Assembly: GCA_937872925.1 (NCBI GenBank)
Contig: CALMUT010000263.1
Coordinates: 1-53,972 of the forward strand
Source: an uncultured Myxococcales bacterium
Lineage (GTDB): Bacteria; Myxococcota_A; Polyangia; Polyangiales; Polyangiaceae
Direction: 5' to 3'
Length of the DNA: 53,972 nt
Shown here one piece after another: positions 52,172-53,972 of the stretch. Each line of letters opens with the position of its first letter. Within the stretch, counting starts at the first letter, position 1. The notes beneath the pieces were generated by a model that worked only from the letters and a program-made list of their open reading frames with translations, made no database searches and was not told where the DNA came from. The position numbers and the translations under genes are program-made.

Positions 52172-53520
52172 ACCAACAGAAGGCCTCCCAAGAGCTGCGC
52201 GAGCGGCGCCGGAACGCACCAACCGAGGTGGTGCTCGCCTGCTTTCGCCTGGTCAAAGCCTGCCAGATCCATGACGACGCCAACCAGACGGTGCAGCAGC
52301 TGGTACCCGCGATCGGAGCTGCCGTGCGGGCGTATTGCGAGCTTTTTTCGGCCGAAACCGTTCGCATCATGTTCTCCGCAGAAGTCGTATTCGTGAACCG
52401 CCGGCTCTTGCGCGCCCCGCGGGAGACGTACGCTATCTCGCTGCAGCTAGGGGAACTGCTCGCTCAAGCGGAGGCGAATGAAGTCGTGTTCGAACGCGGC
52501 GTCGACGAACAATCTGCTTTGAAATTCTGTCGTCTGGTCGTGGAGGCACAACGCAGCCCCGAAGCCGCGCGGATGCTGACGCAGACGGAGATCCGCGGTG
52601 TGGTGGTGCGCCACGTGCCAGAAGCCGATGAGCTGGAAGAAGAGCGCAAGGACGGCCCCATTGCCAAAGTCGTCAAGACCTACGCCGCGTCCATCCTGAT
52701 CTTGCAGGGGTTCTATCGCGACGTTGCGGCAGGTGGCACCGGAAATACCCAATCCGTCAAGCGCATCGCGCAAAAGCTGGTGGCGCTCTTCGAGCAGCAC
52801 CCGGAGCTCTTGGTCGCCGCCGCGGCTGCGCCGCTTTCGGATGCTAGCGCGGCCCGTCGCGCGGTGAGCACAGCGGTGATCTCGATTTCCATGGCGCGCA
52901 AGCTCGCTGCCGACCGTGCGCTGGCGACGAGCGTGGCCCAAAGTGCGCTGCTCTCCCCCTTGGGTGCTGTGATCCCCGGGACCGCTGCCCAGCCCAGTGC
53001 GCAGGCTGCCCGCACCCTGACCTTCGTGACACATACCGGAGGACTGCATCCGCCATCGCTGCGCCGAGCGGTGCTCACGCACCAAGTGTTGGGCGGAGAC
53101 GCCGCCGACTCGACTCACGCGCTGGTGCTCGCGCAGATCCTTCGCACGGCAGCCCGCTTGTGCGACCTGCGTGCACCAACGGAGGACGGCGCACGTGGTC
53201 TCGGGCTCGACGCGGCCGTCGAGAAGCTGCAGGCCGAATTCAGTTCGGCCACGACCGCGCCGTTCGTGCGCCTCTTGGTCAGTGCGTTGGGCCTGGTCGT
53301 CACCGGCACGATCGTGGAACTCACCAGCGGCGAAGTGGCGATGGTCACCGGTGTTCCCCGCCAAGCGCTGGATTTCACCCGCCCGAAAGTCCGGCTGCTC
53401 ACCGACTCCAGTCACGCCGCCCTCGCTACGCCGAAGGAAGTCGACTTGGCGCGCCCCAAGGACGACGAGCCCCCGCGTAGTATCAAGCGCGCCATCGTTG
53501 GCGCTGGCTTGAGTAGCTAA
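52168..53520 (+). CDS. Degenerate HD-GYP-like protein coupled to the Hsp70
   Basis: 450 residues. GTG 52168 lies inside the upstream stop and has AAGGAG before it. The N-terminal half (LACFRLVKACQIHDDANQTV, VRIMFSAEVVFVNRRLLRAP, LGELLAQAEANEVVFERGVD) follows the pattern of N-terminal modules in myxobacterial HD-GYP proteins. The C-terminal half keeps the helical outline but not the catalytic residues: the expected HD motif is LLSPLGAV, and the region expected to hold the downstream His residues and GYP reads HPPSLRRAVLTHQVLGGDAA. I therefore infer a pseudoenzyme that might sense or bind rather than hydrolyse. The family assignment is tentative. Confidence 0.6.
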   Translation: MNQQKASQELRERRRNAPTEVVLACFRLVKACQIHDDANQTVQQLVPAIGAAVRAYCELFSAETVRIMFSAEVVFVNRRLLRAPRETYAISLQLGELLAQAEANEVVFERGVDEQSALKFCRLVVEAQRSPEAARMLTQTEIRGVVVRHVPEADELEEERKDGPIAKVVKTYAASILILQGFYRDVAAGGTGNTQSVKRIAQKLVALFEQHPELLVAAAAAPLSDASAARRAVSTAVISISMARKLAADRALATSVAQSALLSPLGAVIPGTAAQPSAQAARTLTFVTHTGGLHPPSLRRAVLTHQVLGGDAADSTHALVLAQILRTAARLCDLRAPTEDGARGLGLDAAVEKLQAEFSSATTAPFVRLLVSALGLVVTGTIVELTSGEVAMVTGVPRQALDFTRPKVRLLTDSSHAALATPKEVDLARPKDDEPPRSIKRAIVGAGLSS

Positions 53521-53549
53521 CTAGTTCCGAAGCCAGCTCCGGCCAGAAG

Positions 53550-53597
53550 GCGTTCGCAGGCGCGTAGCGTTCGCGGACGCGGCGTAGCGGCGTTCGC
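53550..53597. repeat. Three GCGTTCGC octamers
   Basis: Copies at 53550-53557, 53567-53574 and 53590-53597, two of them preceded by GCGTAGCG. Intergenic, after the HD-GYP-like gene. Could be a small binding-site array or simple GC-rich repeat. Confidence 0.35.
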
Positions 53598-53607
53598 GCT
53601 GCATGCG

Positions 53608-53629
53608 AAAAAAAGGGGAGAAACTCCCC
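53608..53629 (-). terminator. Terminator-like hairpin with T-run, minus polarity
   Basis: GGGGAG - TTT - CTCCCC on the minus strand, followed directly by seven T. The form is that of an intrinsic terminator for minus-strand transcription, but the gene I favour to its right is on the plus strand. Either it ends antisense transcription or a minus-strand gene lies further right. Confidence 0.45.
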
Positions 53630-53664
53630 GGTCGCGCAGGCACGCTCATTGCTGGTGCTTCGGC

Positions 53665-53972
53665 ATGCACCACCACATGCGCGCCACTCTCGTGGCGACT
53701 GGGCTGTACTTTGTCTCCACCGTGGCCAGCGCGGGGCAATCGGAGTCCCACAGCGATGGCACACCGGGCGCGCAGGCAGACCGACACGCACAACCACGCA
53801 CGGGGCCCTGCGCCGAGGGCGACGACACGCGGGACGTCTGCGACGAGCGCGACATCTTCTTCATGCCGGGAGTTACGGCGGGGGGGGGCATGTCCGCCCC
53901 CGGGGCACGGGGGCCCCACCTCCGGGGGGGCCGGGCGATGTCTCCGCCTCGCTCGGCGCCCCAAAAACAACG
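53665..53972 (+). CDS. Exported protein, N-terminal fragment running off the window
   Basis: About 102 residues visible, no stop before the edge. ATG 53665 (MHHHMRATLV) or ATG 53677. A signal peptide ATLVATGLYFVSTVASA with a likely cut before GQSES is the main support. The mature start is polar with two cysteines (GPCAEGDDTRDVCDERD) and then IFFMPGVTAGGG, which could open an outer-membrane beta-barrel. After about 53880 the G/C homopolymers make the reading unreliable. A minus-strand frame ending at 53646 overlaps it and cannot be fully excluded. Confidence 0.45.
   Translation, partial: MHHHMRATLVATGLYFVSTVASAGQSESHSDGTPGAQADRHAQPRTGPCAEGDDTRDVCDERDIFFMPGVTAGGGMSAPGARGPHLRGGRAMSPPRSAPQKQ

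Noticed and set aside
52447..53415. 322-codon minus-strand frame
   Set aside because: Antisense to the HD-GYP-like gene; no start context and no family features.
53646..53891. 81-codon minus-strand frame ending before a terminator-like hairpin
   Set aside because: Translation has no features, while the overlapping plus frame has a signal peptide; not fully excluded.

Overview
The window looks like a chromosomal piece of a high-GC predatory or soil deltaproteobacterium, most likely a myxobacterium (Myxococcota, Polyangiales/Sorangium-like). This is inferred from gene content: many lipoproteins with Gly-Gly-Thr/Gly-Ala linkers, Cys-rich surface proteins, FHA-GGDEF, EAL and PilZ signalling proteins, an Hsp70 fused to a HEAT-like region, and a hybrid HDFNN-type histidine kinase. 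I see no phage, insertion sequence or CRISPR array. The right edge (after about 53880) contains G/C homopolymer runs that look like low-quality contig-end sequence.

Layout. 1-14.4 kb: a cut-off ABC-type ligand-binding lipoprotein, an AidB-like acyl-CoA dehydrogenase, a B12-binding radical SAM protein, a hemerythrin-like protein, an L,D-transpeptidase, a Nudix hydrolase, a VWA-like lipoprotein and a FadL-type outer-membrane protein, mixed with unknown proteins. 14.4-19.0 kb: three minus-strand exported proteins (SUMF-domain lipoprotein, pectate-lyase-like beta-helix protein, PHM-like copper monooxygenase). 19.1-21.3 kb: a gene desert of about 2.3 kb with no credible reading frame. Read on the minus strand it folds into many hairpins capped by GNRA or UUCG tetraloops and ends in a 14-bp GUGA-capped terminator, so I propose a large structured non-coding RNA. 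21.3-24.0 kb: a coupled c-di-GMP pair (REC-EAL, FHA-GGDEF) and a small coiled-coil protein. 24.0-33.3 kb: an EVE-domain protein coupled to a Gly-tailed lipoprotein, an endonuclease/exonuclease/phosphatase-family lipoprotein, a fatty-acid oxidation bifunctional enzyme, a TonB-like protein, a conserved unknown lipoprotein and a universal stress protein overlapping ftsH. 33.3-38.9 kb: FtsH, a hybrid histidine kinase, a Gly-rich lipoprotein, two divergent PilZ proteins and tRNA-Arg(CCU). 38.9-54.0 kb: DUF1028 and DUF4291 proteins, the treY-treZ trehalose operon, a sarcosine/dimethylglycine-dehydrogenase-like flavoprotein, and an Hsp70-HEAT protein coupled to a degenerate HD-GYP-like protein.

How the parts work together. 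c-di-GMP signalling recurs: a phosphodiesterase and a diguanylate cyclase in one operon, two PilZ receptors, and an apparent HD-GYP pseudoenzyme. Envelope and stress functions are also well represented (FtsH, USP, trehalose synthesis, L,D-transpeptidase, Hsp70). The strongest candidates for something undescribed are the minus-strand RNA at about 19.1-21.15 kb, the Hsp70/pseudo-HD-GYP pair, and the bacterial PHM-like enzyme next to the RNA. All assignments are from reading motifs by eye; no database search was run.
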